Source of the DNA: Phaeoceros laevis
Taxonomy: Eukaryota; Anthocerotophyta; Anthocerotopsida; Notothyladales
DNA: 27,089 bases
Assembly: GCA_049999765.1 (NCBI GenBank)
Contig: JBNGIQ010006030.1
Location: forward strand, 1 to 27,089
Direction: 5' to 3'
Every line of letters begins with the position of its first letter. The first letter of the stretch is position 1. Made by a program: the position numbers and the translations under genes. Positions 1 to 9,518 of this stretch are shown here, in pieces. Under the pieces are notes generated by a model. It saw only the letters and a list, made by a program, of their open reading frames with translations. It was not told where the DNA came from and did no database searches.

Positions 1-157
1 CCGCTAAACACCATAATCACCTTACTACTACGTACTACTACTTGTCGACCCCTTATTTTACCAACCTGGAAACGCTGAACTTTGTGGGTTTTCTATTTCT
101 TCATGTGCTTCAACTTCACCACCTCAACGAGGCAACTGGGCAAGAGAGGAGGAATTT

Positions 158-328
158 ATGTCATTGACCATGTTTTTTATCGGCTTCATAGCAGGATTTG
201 TAGGAGTCATAATGTTTGCACTAACAAAAAAATCTGTCAGGAATTACATCTTGCGTACAGAATCCGGTAAGCCAGAGCATATTATGGGCCATAGGCTCAA
301 GTACGGGATGTTTGTCCCTCCTCCATGA
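158..328 (+). CDS. Possible 56-residue single-pass membrane microprotein
   Basis: An ATG at 158 opens 56 codons to a TGA at 326-328. Residues about 4-22 form one hydrophobic segment (FFIGFIAGFVGVIMFAL), followed by a basic stretch (TKKSVRNYILR) and a short tail ending FVPPP. This is a plausible one-pass topology with the positive side after the helix. The purine-rich GAGGAGG a few bases before the ATG looks like a bacterial ribosome site, but in a plant nuclear context this is probably chance. I recognise no family. It could be an exon of a longer gene, a transferred organelle or bacterial fragment, or a random ORF. Confidence 0.25.
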   Translation: MSLTMFFIGFIAGFVGVIMFALTKKSVRNYILRTESGKPEHIMGHRLKYGMFVPPP

Positions 329-580
329 GTTTATTTGTAGACCTTTGTAGGAGTTTGTAATGTCCGAGGTCTTGCTTTTGCTGCATCATCGACATAGTTA
401 CAAGAACAAGTTTCTGGACATTGACATTTAAAAAAAACACTTGCAACACCTGAAGCAGGCAACTTGGCTGACTAGTTCACGCTTTGTGCTAGTCATTGGA
501 GCTTGAAGCTGAGCATTTTTGTATGACTGGTTTTTAACAAATGCTGAAAACTGAATGTTAGCATCCAGCATATTATGCAC

Positions 581-654
581 AAGCTTAAACTCAATATTAT
601 ATGCATGTCATAGGTTGAAGCTTAAACCCAATATCATATGCATGTCATAGGTTG
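581..654. repeat. 37-bp tandem duplication
   Basis: Two adjacent 37-bp units, 581-617 and 618-654, each begin AAGCTTAAAC and end GTCATAGGTTG. They differ at two positions (C/T changes). Confidence 0.9.
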
Positions 655-792
655 CCTGCTCCAAACTTCGACACATTTGTGACAAACATGATCATGAAAA
701 TGCAAGTTTACATTGTTGATATCCAATGGAGGCTGCAATGTGCACAGCAACACAGGCAAAAATATTGCAAATTTGACTTCTTCTTTGTCATT

Positions 793-994
793 GCCGACCT
801 CTAGCCGGGCCTCCAAGTGAATCCAACCCACGCCACTTGCAATGGCCAAGTCACGGGTGGCAGTGTGGATGGCACAAGTGTCACTCACAAGCATAAATAG
901 TGCCCTTGTTGAAGTTGTCGATATATGGATTTGCCGGACTCCCCTCTAGTCTAGCGTTTCTGAACATTCATGTGCCGTTGGCGACAGCAAGAGC
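793..994 (-). repeat. Dispersed repeat, copy 1 (inverted relative to 21252-21454)
   Basis: The reverse complement of 793-994 matches 21252-21454 over about 200 bp with small indels. Shared landmarks include GCTCTTGCTGTCG, CCGGCAAATCCATAT, CGACAACTTCAACAAGGGC, TATGCTTGTGAGTGACACTTG and CCATTGCAAGTGGCG. On the minus strand this copy keeps an open frame running from before 894 to 634, including MLVSDTCAIH and GVGWIHLEARLEV. In the other copy that frame is broken by a 2-nt difference. It may be a transposable element remnant or a duplicated exon of an unrecognised gene. Confidence 0.7.
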
Positions 995-1930
995 GTGCTT
1001 AGGGCTTCAATGAACCGTCCCCATCCAGGTTGGAAATTAACCCTTCTGTAATAAAGTCGCTCTAGCACATGCTATACATGGAATTTGCACCTGTTTAATA
1101 TTGCAAAAGATGTAGAAACATAAGAGCTTTCAGAATATATAAGTAAGACTTTCAAATAATGAAGTGTGACCTTTTTACCCCCAAGAAAAGAGTTTGAATT
1201 GTTTAAAAAGAGAATTATATGTAACGTAATTTAAGTAGTCATATGTAATTTTAAGTAGGATAGAGCACCATACCTCATAGAAATGAGTATGTCTATGAAG
1301 GCTTCAATATCTCCATATACACTTGAGTCATAAACCTCATGAAAAAAAATTTGCATTAGTCTATTAAAACACCTACCACAAACTGGTTCAAAAGCACTAG
1401 AAGATTGGGAAGAGAAAAGCAAAAAAATGATCTACAGAATAGCTTACTTGGTGAAACAATATAGCATTCCGGGAAGTCTTGTGGTGAACATGGATCGAAC
1501 TGGGATTGATCCATCTTGTCTCAAAGTTGGATAGACCTTGGGAAAAAAAAGAACAAAATATGTCAAGGGTCTTAAGTTATCTAGATGACAAGAGGCAAAT
1601 AACTACATCTATAGCATTTACAACTAGTGGTGACGCGTTACCTTTACAAATCATCATTCAAGGTAATGGGAAGTGAAACATTAACCTAGTAATGCTAGCA
1701 TGATTGCAGCCGATGCCGGAGATATTTGTCAAATGACCTGTTCAAAAACACACTAGTTAACACAAGAGACAATGAAGACTTATGTCAAAGCATAATTTTC
1801 CTCTTAACTTGATTTTGTACATTCCTGCTAATTGTGCCTCTCAAAGGCCACTTAAACATGCACTTAGAATGCATGTGATAAGCAGATAACTCAAGAGATG
1901 AGACAAGATTTAAAAGCAGGTAGGAACATC

Positions 1931-2034
1931 AAGTCAGATCATCCTATTGGCCACATGAAAAAAACAGATATATACATNNNNNNNNNNAAGTCAGATCATC
2001 CTATTGGCCACATGAAAAAAACAGATATATACAT
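1931..2034. other. 10-N gap flanked by an identical 47-bp sequence
   Basis: Positions 1931-1977 and 1988-2034 are identical (AAGTCAGATC...GATATATACAT) and are separated by exactly ten Ns at 1978-1987. Perfect identity on both sides of a fixed-size gap is typical of unmerged contig ends, so the duplication is probably an assembly artefact. Confidence 0.85.
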
Positions 2035-2052
2035 TGCTATCAGAAAGCATAG

Positions 2053-2221
2053 AAATCTATAAAATGCAGGCAAGAAATAATAATTAGAGGTTGTCACCTA
2101 GCTTGTGTTTAGGGTTTAGGGTACTAGTTCCACTTAGCTTAAGGTTAGAAGTTGTAAGTTGCCACATTTGTGTTAACCTTTGAATATAGATTCTCATCTC
2201 TTGCCTGCATTTTATAGATTT
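2053..2221. repeat. Foldback (MITE-like) inverted repeat
   Basis: A perfect 22-bp inverted repeat has its left arm at 2053-2074 (AAATCTATAAAATGCAGGCA plus AG) and its right arm at 2200-2221. Just inside and outside lie TTAGGG-type bases (GTTTAGGGTTTAGGG near 2107) and, near 2255-2275, a second weaker inverted match (AAACCCTAAA, CAACTTACAACC). This suggests a nested non-autonomous element. No transposase is present. Confidence 0.6.
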
Positions 2222-3834
2222 ATAAGATTTACAATTTAGGATTCTAAATCCCAAACCCTAAACTCTCAACTTACAACCTTGTAAGTTTATTGGCTAAAAT
2301 TTGAGTTTCACTTGTTACTTACAAGTAATCAACTAGTTATCTCGTGCAGGTAAGTCCACTATGTCATCTCTGTATTAGTTAAACGTCACTTGTAACATTG
2401 ATAAACTCTAATAGTAATAGTAGTAGAAAATTCATGCTAGTCGAAGCCACATGGGAGTCAAGCACCCCGATACCTTGGTGGCTCTAAAGGCTCTTGTAAC
2501 ATTGCCAAGTGTCGCTTTCAAGAAAATTCATGAAGTTATTCCTTCCTAATGGTCATCCACTAGCCTACTCTCTAAAGTTAAAAAGAAAGTACAGAAGACA
2601 TAATTTAATGAATAAATAACATATAGCTGATAGACATTTTAATGAGTTCCAACATATAGCTGGAACTCCACACTGTATGTCAAGCACAACATGGAACTTA
2701 GGCTTCTATTTTGTGAGAAGCAATTTCTTTTTTTTTTTGGGACATGGGCACTTTATAAAGTGAGAAAAAGATATAAAATAAGGTTTTACCCCTATATGGT
2801 GACTTTTAGTCTACCATGCTAAGGTCATTTGCTACTTCTAAGTTAGTGAAGCAATTTCTACTTGATTGGTCCAAACATGTGCTCCTTAAACTTCTACACC
2901 ATCTAAATCTTTACGGATTTAACCTTGGTTTGAGATGATTCTGATTAAGTGTGTTAAGATAGTGTAGTTTGAGGTTGAGTTGAGTCTATTTGTTGGAACA
3001 CGGTGGGCCTAAGGGACTACGTCTATATTTTGTTTTTGTAACCAGTGTCGTAAATTAAGGTGGTGCAACCTATGTCTAGGTTGAAAATAACCGGCTTCTA
3101 CAAACCTAGGTTAAGCTAGCCTAGGGTGCTCACTTTTTGCCTATCAAATTTAACTAAAGGCAGCTATACAAGCCAGCCCTGACTTCCTTTGCTAATTCAT
3201 TAGCTAGGTCAACCAGTACCTCTACGTCTTGAAGGTAAATCTCATACATTGTTGCTTCAGTTGTTTTCGCATTTATATTGAGAGCTTTGGAAACGGTGCC
3301 GACTCTTGCACCAAATTTTACTAGGTTGGCTTTAGTTACCATGTTGTTTGCTATACTGGTCACCCTTCAGCTCTGACCATGGTCACAACCTACTGTTGAG
3401 GTTTAGAACTTGACATTATGGTGATTCACGACAGAACTTTATTAAGTGTGGCATAAGAAAGAAGACCTTTATACCATAATTGATTGATTGATTGGGTCAA
3501 GAGTCTTGACTCGCAAGAAAACTTCTTGAACACTAGATTTCCATCGTTATACTGACCATTGGATTTCTTCCTCCACTTCCAGCTTGATGGCAGCAGGCAG
3601 AGTTATGCTCTCTTTGTTATTGTCTTTCTCAACCTTGTTCAGAATCTACTGAGTGCCTCCATCCAAATCTAGACCGAGTGGAGTGGACGCACCGGGATAT
3701 GGACCAGGTGCTTGTTATCACGTTCAGTCAAGCAGACCACTGCCGAATACCTAGTATACGACTGCTCATCAAGAGTCTGGCAGCTTTGCAGTTGGGGAGA
3801 CTTGTATGGCGATTCTAGATCTTTCCCCCTCTTT
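2222..3834. other. No gene recognised
   Basis: The stretch is AT-rich with short unconvincing ORFs only, the longest about 70 codons at 3154-3363 on the minus strand. I recognise no family and see no clear splice-linked coding potential. Confidence 0.5.
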
Positions 3835-4021
3835 GTCATTTTTTTTTGCAACTTCCTTGCTCTTGATGACATCACCAACTACAAGTGTCTCTGAGATGAC
3901 AACAGACTGTAATATAGTAACTGTGCAAGACCATCTTACCAATTGTGTTCGTTGGGTGGAGAGAAGACCATCTTACCAATTGTGCTAACATCAAGAGCAA
4001 GGAAGTTGCAGAAAAAATGAC
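3835..4021. repeat. Foldback element with about 33-bp arms
   Basis: The left arm at 3835-3868 (GTCAT, T-run, GCAACTTCCTTGCTCTTGAT) is complementary to the right arm at 3989-4021 (CATCAAGAGCAAGGAAGTTG ... AAAAATGAC). The loop holds a 21-bp direct repeat, AAGACCATCTTACCAATTGTG, near 3927 and 3964. Matching peptides read off the two strands (FATSLLLM, SATSLLLM) are a by-product of the palindrome, not genes. Confidence 0.75.
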
Positions 4022-4699
4022 TAATACACTTCTATCACAGCATGTCCATGTGGAGGGGGACTGCTGCACCAATACTTGGGGAAAGAGGTGGTTCGTAGAG
4101 AGCTTGAAACTTCCGCACCATAGGAAGAAGATTGTTTAAAACTGCTGGAGGTACTATCTACTTCGTGGAACTATCATAGGGAATAGATTGAGTAGACTGA
4201 CTAGTACAAGGGTTGGAGGAAGACTGGATCCTAGCCTGTAGACGCGGAAAAGTGCAGTACTTGGGGAGAGTGCTAAAGCTTCGTACTTTGTAGAAACTCA
4301 AAAAAGTCTAACTACCACCACTTAACCTTTGTACCTCATATTTTTCTTAGTTGCCCACATATATGTCATGCACTTCATTCCAATCCCAATTTGTGCTTGC
4401 AAGAGAAGGTCTATTAATAGAAATTTGTATAAGAGTCTCCAAAGTAATTGATGATATGTCACTCTTATTAAGATCCATAAATTTATGTGGTTTTGCTTGG
4501 AGAAACCACGCAGTGTTGGTCAAAAGGAATGCACATAATAATCTATCGTAGCTTCCATAGTTCAAGGCAACGATAAGTCCGCTAAGAGTTCCCACCATAT
4601 GAAACAAAAGCTCTTTTCAAGTCACCTTCATGTTTGCAAGCAGAACTTAGGAACACAAACTTGTGCAACTCTAAAGAAAAAATCTAAACACATATGCAG
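4022..4699. other. No gene recognised; next to an assembly gap
   Basis: An 86-codon minus-strand ORF (4347-4607) has no recognisable domain, and an overlapping plus-strand ORF is equally unconvincing. It may be a remnant of a repeat element. The stretch ends at the 100-N gap. Confidence 0.45.
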
Positions 4700-4799
4700 N
4701 NNNNNNNNNNNNNNNNNNNNNNNNNNNNNNNNNNNNNNNNNNNNNNNNNNNNNNNNNNNNNNNNNNNNNNNNNNNNNNNNNNNNNNNNNNNNNNNNNNN
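4700..4799. other. Assembly gap (100 N)
   Basis: Exactly 100 Ns, the conventional placeholder for a gap of unknown size. Confidence 0.99.
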
Positions 4800-5290
4800 C
4801 CCTAAATGGTTTGACCGGTTTGACTTGTTTAAAAAGGTTATAAACAGGTCAAATGGGTAAAAATTTTTAAACCCTTCAAACACTTCAACCTACTTCCAAA
4901 AATTCCAAAAAATGTATCAAGTAGGGAAGAGGGGGCTTCCTAGAAGGCGCGCACGGCAGCCGCGGCAAAGTCTCATTAGTTATTTAGGTTGGTAGGACAG
5001 GGCCGTTAGGAGGATCCAACACTCAACCTCCTTTCCCCCAACCCCAATGCTCTACCAACTCACTACTCTCCCAAACTAACTTATTGCTAGTTTTGAAATT
5101 TACAAACCATTTAACCAGTTTGGACTTTTTTAACTTTTAAACCGGTTTGACCCTTTAACTTTTGACCGGATTAAAGGGTCAAACCGGTTAAACCCTTTTA
5201 AACCGGTTAAACGGTTTACCCTCGACCGGATTACCCCAAAATAAAATGGTCACCGACCGGATTACCCTAAAATAAAGGGTCAAAAAACTG
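4800..5290. repeat. Degenerate AACCGGTTT/GGTCAAACC-rich tract
   Basis: From 4800 to about 4930 and again from about 5095 to 5290 the sequence is built from degenerate short words such as AACCGGTTT, GGTTTGACC, GACCGGATTA and GGGTCAAA, in both orientations. GACCGGATTACCC(C/T)AAAATAAA occurs twice near 5222-5275. A tRNA-like block at 5001-5072 sits between the two parts. It looks like a decayed tandem-repeat or transposon flank. Confidence 0.6.
5001..5072 (-). repeat. Possible tRNA-derived SINE head
   Basis: On the minus strand the block starts GGGAGAG. An A-box-like TAGTGAGTTGGTAGAGC (5049-5065) is followed about 20 nt later by a B-box-like GGTTGAGTGTTGGATCC (5012-5028), closed by an AGGAGG/CCTCCT stem. 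Order and spacing match an RNA polymerase III internal promoter. The cloverleaf is imperfect and I cannot assign an anticodon, so a tRNA pseudogene or SINE head is more likely than a working tRNA. Confidence 0.35.
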
Positions 5291-5700
5291 TTTTCAAACG
5301 GGTCAAATTCCCACCTTGGCGCAGTGATATATGAATATGTGATGCATGCAATCTGGTGCAACATACCAAGAGTAGTATCGGTAAAAGCTTAGAAGCATGG
5401 ACAATGTGTCGTGTAACTCCACTTGAAAATGCATGTAATAAAGATGCTTCTTCTTCTTCAATGCCAGTAAACACACTACTTCTTCTTTTTCTTTCTACCT
5501 TGTGAATGAAAGGGCATCCTCTTGAAGCCATACTTGCTCATCTACTATCTTGGAATCATTCCTAGGATTCATGCTCCACCGTCCATGGTTTGTTGTTGTT
5601 GAGGAATCAATGGAACGCAAAGGGAATACTCTAAATCTTGCATACTACCCTTGGCTCAAAAACAAAAACACAAATTGCAGCATTTGGTATAGAAATTTTG
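5291..5700. other. Intergenic, 3' side of the first secreted-protein gene
   Basis: No gene recognised. The right end would hold the 3' UTR of the minus-strand gene that stops at 5701; no clear AATAAA is seen on that strand. An 83-codon minus-strand ORF (5280-5531) has no recognisable features. Confidence 0.45.
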
Positions 5701-6408
5701 CTACAACAAATGGGTCCAAGGAGGTCCGACCCAGGGACCAGGCCCGCCGGTGACTTGCAATTGGGCTTTGGAAACTGGCACCAGCGTGGCTTGCCCGAAA
5801 TACATCTCGCCTTTCCCACCGCCGCAGAGCAGGGCGCCGATCTGGATGACAGCCGGGAGGCTCCGCCCTCCGTCGACCGGGCAGCTATCCGGCGGCGGCC
5901 CCGGCACGTCCATCACAATCTCGTGAACGTCGAACCTCTGCTGAAACGACGTGATGGGGCGGTCAGCCATGTTGTCCATGGCCAGAGGGACGCCGTCCGC
6001 CGACACCAGCCGCATGAAGAGCGCGGCGTACCCGCGGTGCTTGTAACTGTTCCGCAGGTACCTGCGCCCCACGACCGCGTTGAAGCGTACCCGCTGGCCC
6101 CAGAACGGCGCCGCGTCCATGTCCCGGCTCAGCGCGGCGTAGGAGGCGAGGTCGGCGTCCGGGGCGCCCGGCGTGGACCCGATCCACAGCTGCAGCCAGG
6201 GCTTGTTGGGCAGGTGGTCGTGGCGGTACACGGCCGGGTAGTCCGGCCCGTAGGCTCTACCCGTGGTCGCGCCGTGTAAGTACTGGTGAGGCCCGGTCGA
6301 GGTGCTGAAGCGCGTGAAGCCGGGCGTCAAGTCGAGGTCCACCAGATCGGCTGCCTTGTTGGGCAGCGACGCTGCCAGGAGCAGCGTGAACAGGAGCAGG
6401 AGCGCCAT
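5701..6408 (-). CDS. Secreted beta-sandwich-like protein, paralogue 1
   Basis: This intronless ORF encodes 235 residues from an ATG at 6408. Residues 1-19 are a classical signal peptide (ALLLLFTLLLAASLP), so the product should enter the secretory pathway. The conserved core shared with the next two genes is SYAALSR (89-95), FWGQRVRF (102-109), GYAALFMR (126-133), AMDNMADRPI (143-152), IVMDVPGPPPDSCP (164-177), IGALLCGGG (190-198) and the tail VTGG with a later Trp (219-226). Cys176 and Cys195 are the only mature-chain cysteines, and both are conserved in all three paralogues, suggesting a disulfide. From memory, the core resembles a carbohydrate-binding or galactose-binding-like beta-sandwich found in bacterial proteins (L.FDNM..RPI, VVLDVP, FG.LL.G.G.V). 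That link and any ligand are inference. It lies in tandem with paralogue 2, 855 bp away. Confidence 0.8.
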   Translation of the reverse strand: MALLLLFTLLLAASLPNKAADLVDLDLTPGFTRFSTSTGPHQYLHGATTGRAYGPDYPAVYRHDHLPNKPWLQLWIGSTPGAPDADLASYAALSRDMDAAPFWGQRVRFNAVVGRRYLRNSYKHRGYAALFMRLVSADGVPLAMDNMADRPITSFQQRFDVHEIVMDVPGPPPDSCPVDGGRSLPAVIQIGALLCGGGKGEMYFGQATLVPVSKAQLQVTGGPGPWVGPPWTHLL

Positions 6409-7263
6409 ATCCGTGGATACCTGTTGCTAGCGTGTGAGCTTAGTGTAAACCTACAGGTCGAGCTTTGATTAGAGACTGTATGAATTCATCGTTTTTTCCG
6501 ATCGATGATTACCGTTTGTTCAAAAATCCCACGTTCGGTACAACCGTCACCTCCTGGAAATACACACACACATTTGGGACGCTGTTTTCCGAGGTTGCCC
6601 ACTTCCCACAGGAATCGTGAGCTTGTCCAAAACGAAACTTTAAATTACTCAAATTTGACTACAGGTGTGTGATCGAGCTCACAGCCTGATCATAGAGGAG
6701 CTAGAGTTATACTATGCGACATCTATGCCAGCAGCAACGGACATATTGATGTTGCACCAGGTGTGGCCTACCAAAAAGGTGTAGGCAATAAATTTTTGTT
6801 TAAATAGAGGTCCGTCACGGTGGATGAACAACAATTTGGCTTTGCTTAAAACTACAGACAAACAGCTCGGGCATTGGAAAACTGTCCAGAGATTCGCACG
6901 GTTCTCGAGATAGACTGAACATTCCATTCATCCTCAAGAACTCATATGGCTGTAAAATTCGTACAATGTTGATTTCCTTTGTAAGTTCACTCACACCTGT
7001 ATGAATTCCAGATATAATGGACCATTATACATGTTGGGGTCAATTCTGCTTCAATTGAAAATGCTAAAATCTTAGGATCGTGGGAAGGAGACAATTGTCA
7101 TCTCCAATCAGTTTTGATGATCATATGGTAGACCTCCACAGCAACGCTGATTTCAAGAAAGGCGAGCTCCTCTCTGGACTAGTTAAATGCCTCATCAAAG
7201 CATGTCTAGATACAGCACTTCTGGGAAGTTTTCCTGGATGTCATGCATACACTTAATAATATA
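6409..7263. other. Intergenic between paralogues 1 and 2
   Basis: These 855 bp are presumably the promoter of the left gene and the 3' UTR of the right one. The motif TGTATGAATTC occurs near 6478 and 6998. No gene, TATA box or clear polyadenylation signal could be assigned. Confidence 0.5.
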
Positions 7264-7962
7264 CTACAACGCGTCACTCCCAGGATGTTGGTACCAGGAG
7301 TTCCCTCCTGTGACCGTAGGCGCTTCGTCCTCGGACACCACTCTGAATGTGGCTTGCCCAAACAGCACCACCCCTCTGCCGCCACACAGCAGGAAACCCA
7401 TCTGAATAAACCTGGGGAGATTCATGCTGGAAGGATCGGCCGGGCAGGAATCTGGAGGCGGCCCAGGCACATCCAGCACGATGTCGTAGAATCCGAACCT
7501 GATCTCCATGGACCAAATGGGCCGCTTCGACATCTCATCAAAGGCCAGCGTCGACCGATCCGCGGCCTGGACGCGCACAAACAGGCCCGCGTAGCCTCCG
7601 TCGACGCCCGCGACGGGGATGAATCTGCGGCCCACCAGCGCCCTGAACCGCACCCGCTGGCCCCAGAATGCCTCCGCCGGCACCTCCTGGCACAGAGCCG
7701 CGTACGATTTGGGCCCCGGGATCGCTCCAGGTTTGGCTTCGATCGACAGCCGCGTCCATGGCCCGTTGGGAAGCACGTCCTCCTCAAACTTGGTCCCGAT
7801 CAAGACGGTTTCTCGCACGATGGACCATGTGTAGTCGCCGGGCGCGCTTCCGCCGAAGCGCGTGAACCCGGCGGTGAGGTCGGATGCTACCAGCTCTCCT
7901 GCCTTGCTAGGCTGCGCTCGCAGCGCTAGCAGGAGGAGGAGGAGGAGCATGAGCTTCGCCAT
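7264..7962 (-). CDS. Secreted beta-sandwich-like protein, paralogue 2
   Basis: An ATG at 7962 in good context (TTTCCATGGCG) gives 232 residues; in-frame codons before it lack an ATG. Residues 1-19 form a strong signal peptide (AKLMLLLLLLLALRA). The family core is SYAALCQ (86-92), FWGQRVRFRALVGRRF (99-114), GYAGLFVRV (123-131), LAFDEMSKRPI (139-149), IVLDVPGPPPDSCP (161-174), MGFLLCGGRG (188-197), LFGQATFRVV (200-209) and the tail VTGG..W...PGSDAL. Cys173 and Cys193 match the conserved pair; Cys91 is extra. It is closest to paralogue 1 (shared GRRF/Y, PGPPPDSCP and FGQAT) and lies in the same orientation, so the two look like a tandem duplication. Function is not known to me; an apoplastic or cell-wall role is only a guess from the signal peptide and fold resemblance. 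Confidence 0.82.
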   Translation of the reverse strand: MAKLMLLLLLLLALRAQPSKAGELVASDLTAGFTRFGGSAPGDYTWSIVRETVLIGTKFEEDVLPNGPWTRLSIEAKPGAIPGPKSYAALCQEVPAEAFWGQRVRFRALVGRRFIPVAGVDGGYAGLFVRVQAADRSTLAFDEMSKRPIWSMEIRFGFYDIVLDVPGPPPDSCPADPSSMNLPRFIQMGFLLCGGRGVVLFGQATFRVVSEDEAPTVTGGNSWYQHPGSDAL

Positions 7963-9518
7963 GGAAAGAAGTTCACGACTTGGTGCGCTCGGGAACGGCA
8001 CCGTCCATCGAATTACAACTTCCGAAATCTTCTTTGGTTGGGACTGGATGAGTGACTTTAGGACAGCGATAAATGCGAGTCGAATGAATTCGCCGATGTC
8101 GAGAGATTCCGAGGTGAGAAATGGTGCACCAGCTTGTCAATAATGTCATCACGTTTGTCTTACGTTCACAAAAAATAAAGAGAAATAATTAGAAATGATC
8201 TCGAAATTCGAATCTAGACAAGTGCTTTCGTGGGCCATAGCAGCCAATTATGTTTTCCAGGATACCGTGCAACCCTGACCAACGCTGGCCAGAGCAATTT
8301 TGAATGGGGGCATTTCTGAATCAGGTTAAAGCTTAGAAGTAGAATCACCGTTCCTACTCAGAACTATTCCCAAAAAGAGCTGCATCCGTAGGTAGAAAAT
8401 TGTAAGACTTCTGCCATTGGTGGGTGCCTTAAGAATTCATACAAGACGATTCCAAGATTTTAAGATGGAAGAATCTGGTAGTCCTTGGTAGAGACAATCA
8501 ATGCACGAAATGATGGATGCGATTTTGCAATTGGTAAGCAAGCAAGCTTGCCAAAGGGTCTCTTGATAAAGGCTAACCCACATCTTAAATTTTCCAGCCA
8601 GACAGAACTGAGCTTGAGAAGGTACTCCTGAAACATTTCGTTCTCAGACATCCTCAAGATTGCATCACGTGCAGAGGTGCTAACTAAGAGGGCTTTACAT
8701 TTGACGCATGGCTCATTCCAAGAAGGACGATACCAAGATGAAAGCTCTATATTCCATACAGACGTTGACATAGAAGGCACCACTGGAACACAAAGGTCTT
8801 TAGTTGGCAAGAAATGAGGGATCCCGTTTTGCATTTCGTAAGCTTGCGAAAAGAGTCTCCTGGAGGCTCACCCATGACAGTCCAAACTGGAGCTTGAGGC
8901 TTCTACTTGCGTACATCTTGTACTTTGGTAAGCAATAGAGACTAGTGCTTTGCGTACATGTGAGGGATGGCTCATGGAGCAGCAATGTTGTTGCCAGCCA
9001 AAACAGACGACTCTGCTAATGCCCTACAACTTAATTCAACATTACAGAATGCCTCTGTTTAGCCATCTATTTGGTGGAATATCAATAAGATAAAATGGAC
9101 TACAAATTCAGGCTTCTGAGGCAAACTGGCTGCCTTTGTCTTACTCTATATTCCATCTTGAAAAAAAGCAGGCGGACCGTTGAGCTAGTGACGAAATCCA
9201 ATGGGTGGGGTTGGGTGGAATATTACCTTGCCAGATACCAGCTTGCCTTGCCTAATTCTTTCGGGCATTGCTCCAGCACCTCAGGCAGTAGAGCTTGCCT
9301 TGCATTCAGGATTGCCAGCAGGAACTGGAGCCTGCCAAAACGACGAAGAGTAAAAAATTTCGTTGGACTCAGGAGCCCGGCCTATTACACAGATGGCAGG
9401 CTATGCGGACAGCAGATGCAAAGCATTTTGCTATTCCCGAAGGAATCAATCCAGCACAAAGCTGGAGCTTACAACTGACGCACCTCTCATACGCAGGTAA
9501 CCAGAAGCAGTGACCTCC
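7963..9518. other. Intergenic between paralogues 2 and 3, with diverged tandem segments
   Basis: This is the divergent spacer between the minus-strand gene and the plus-strand third paralogue, so it should hold both promoters. Segments near 8470-8640 and 8790-8960 share order and words (GAT.C.TTTTGCA, AAGCTTGC.AAA, AGTCTC/GGTCTC, GAGCTTGAG), suggesting an old duplication of about 310 bp. ORFs at 8460-8834 (-), 8800-8985 (-) and 9095-9478 (+) show no recognisable domain, and I do not call them genes. Confidence 0.45.

Larger units (their letters stand above)
329..2052. other. Gene-poor AT-rich stretch
   Basis: No convincing gene is seen. It contains a 37-bp tandem duplication (581-654), one copy of a dispersed repeat (793-994) and a 10-N gap flanked by identical sequence (1931-2034). 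The ORF on the minus strand at 634-894 overlaps the dispersed repeat and is discussed there. Confidence 0.6.

Noticed and set aside
151-160. Shine-Dalgarno-like GAGGAGG before the ATG at 158
   Set aside because: Everything else in the window is plant nuclear in style. A bacterial ribosome site here is most likely coincidence, though it is noted with the small ORF.
2107-2123. TTTAGGG telomere-type repeats
   Set aside because: Only about two units, inside a foldback repeat; not a telomere or a clear interstitial telomeric tract.
3806-4072. Two opposite ORFs both containing ATSLLLM
   Set aside because: The shared peptide is produced by an inverted repeat read from both strands.
5638-6279. 213-codon plus-strand ORF opposite secreted-protein gene 1
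   Set aside because: GC-rich antisense shadow. The minus-strand frame has the signal peptide and the conserved family motifs.
8460-8985. Leucine-rich or resistance-gene remnant
   Set aside because: Peptides from this region are vaguely leucine-rich but show no LRR, NB-ARC or F-box pattern. Only an old duplication is supported.
9095-9478. 127-codon plus-strand ORF upstream of secreted-protein gene 3
   Set aside because: No recognisable domain, mixed composition, and it lies where the promoter and 5' UTR of the next gene would be.
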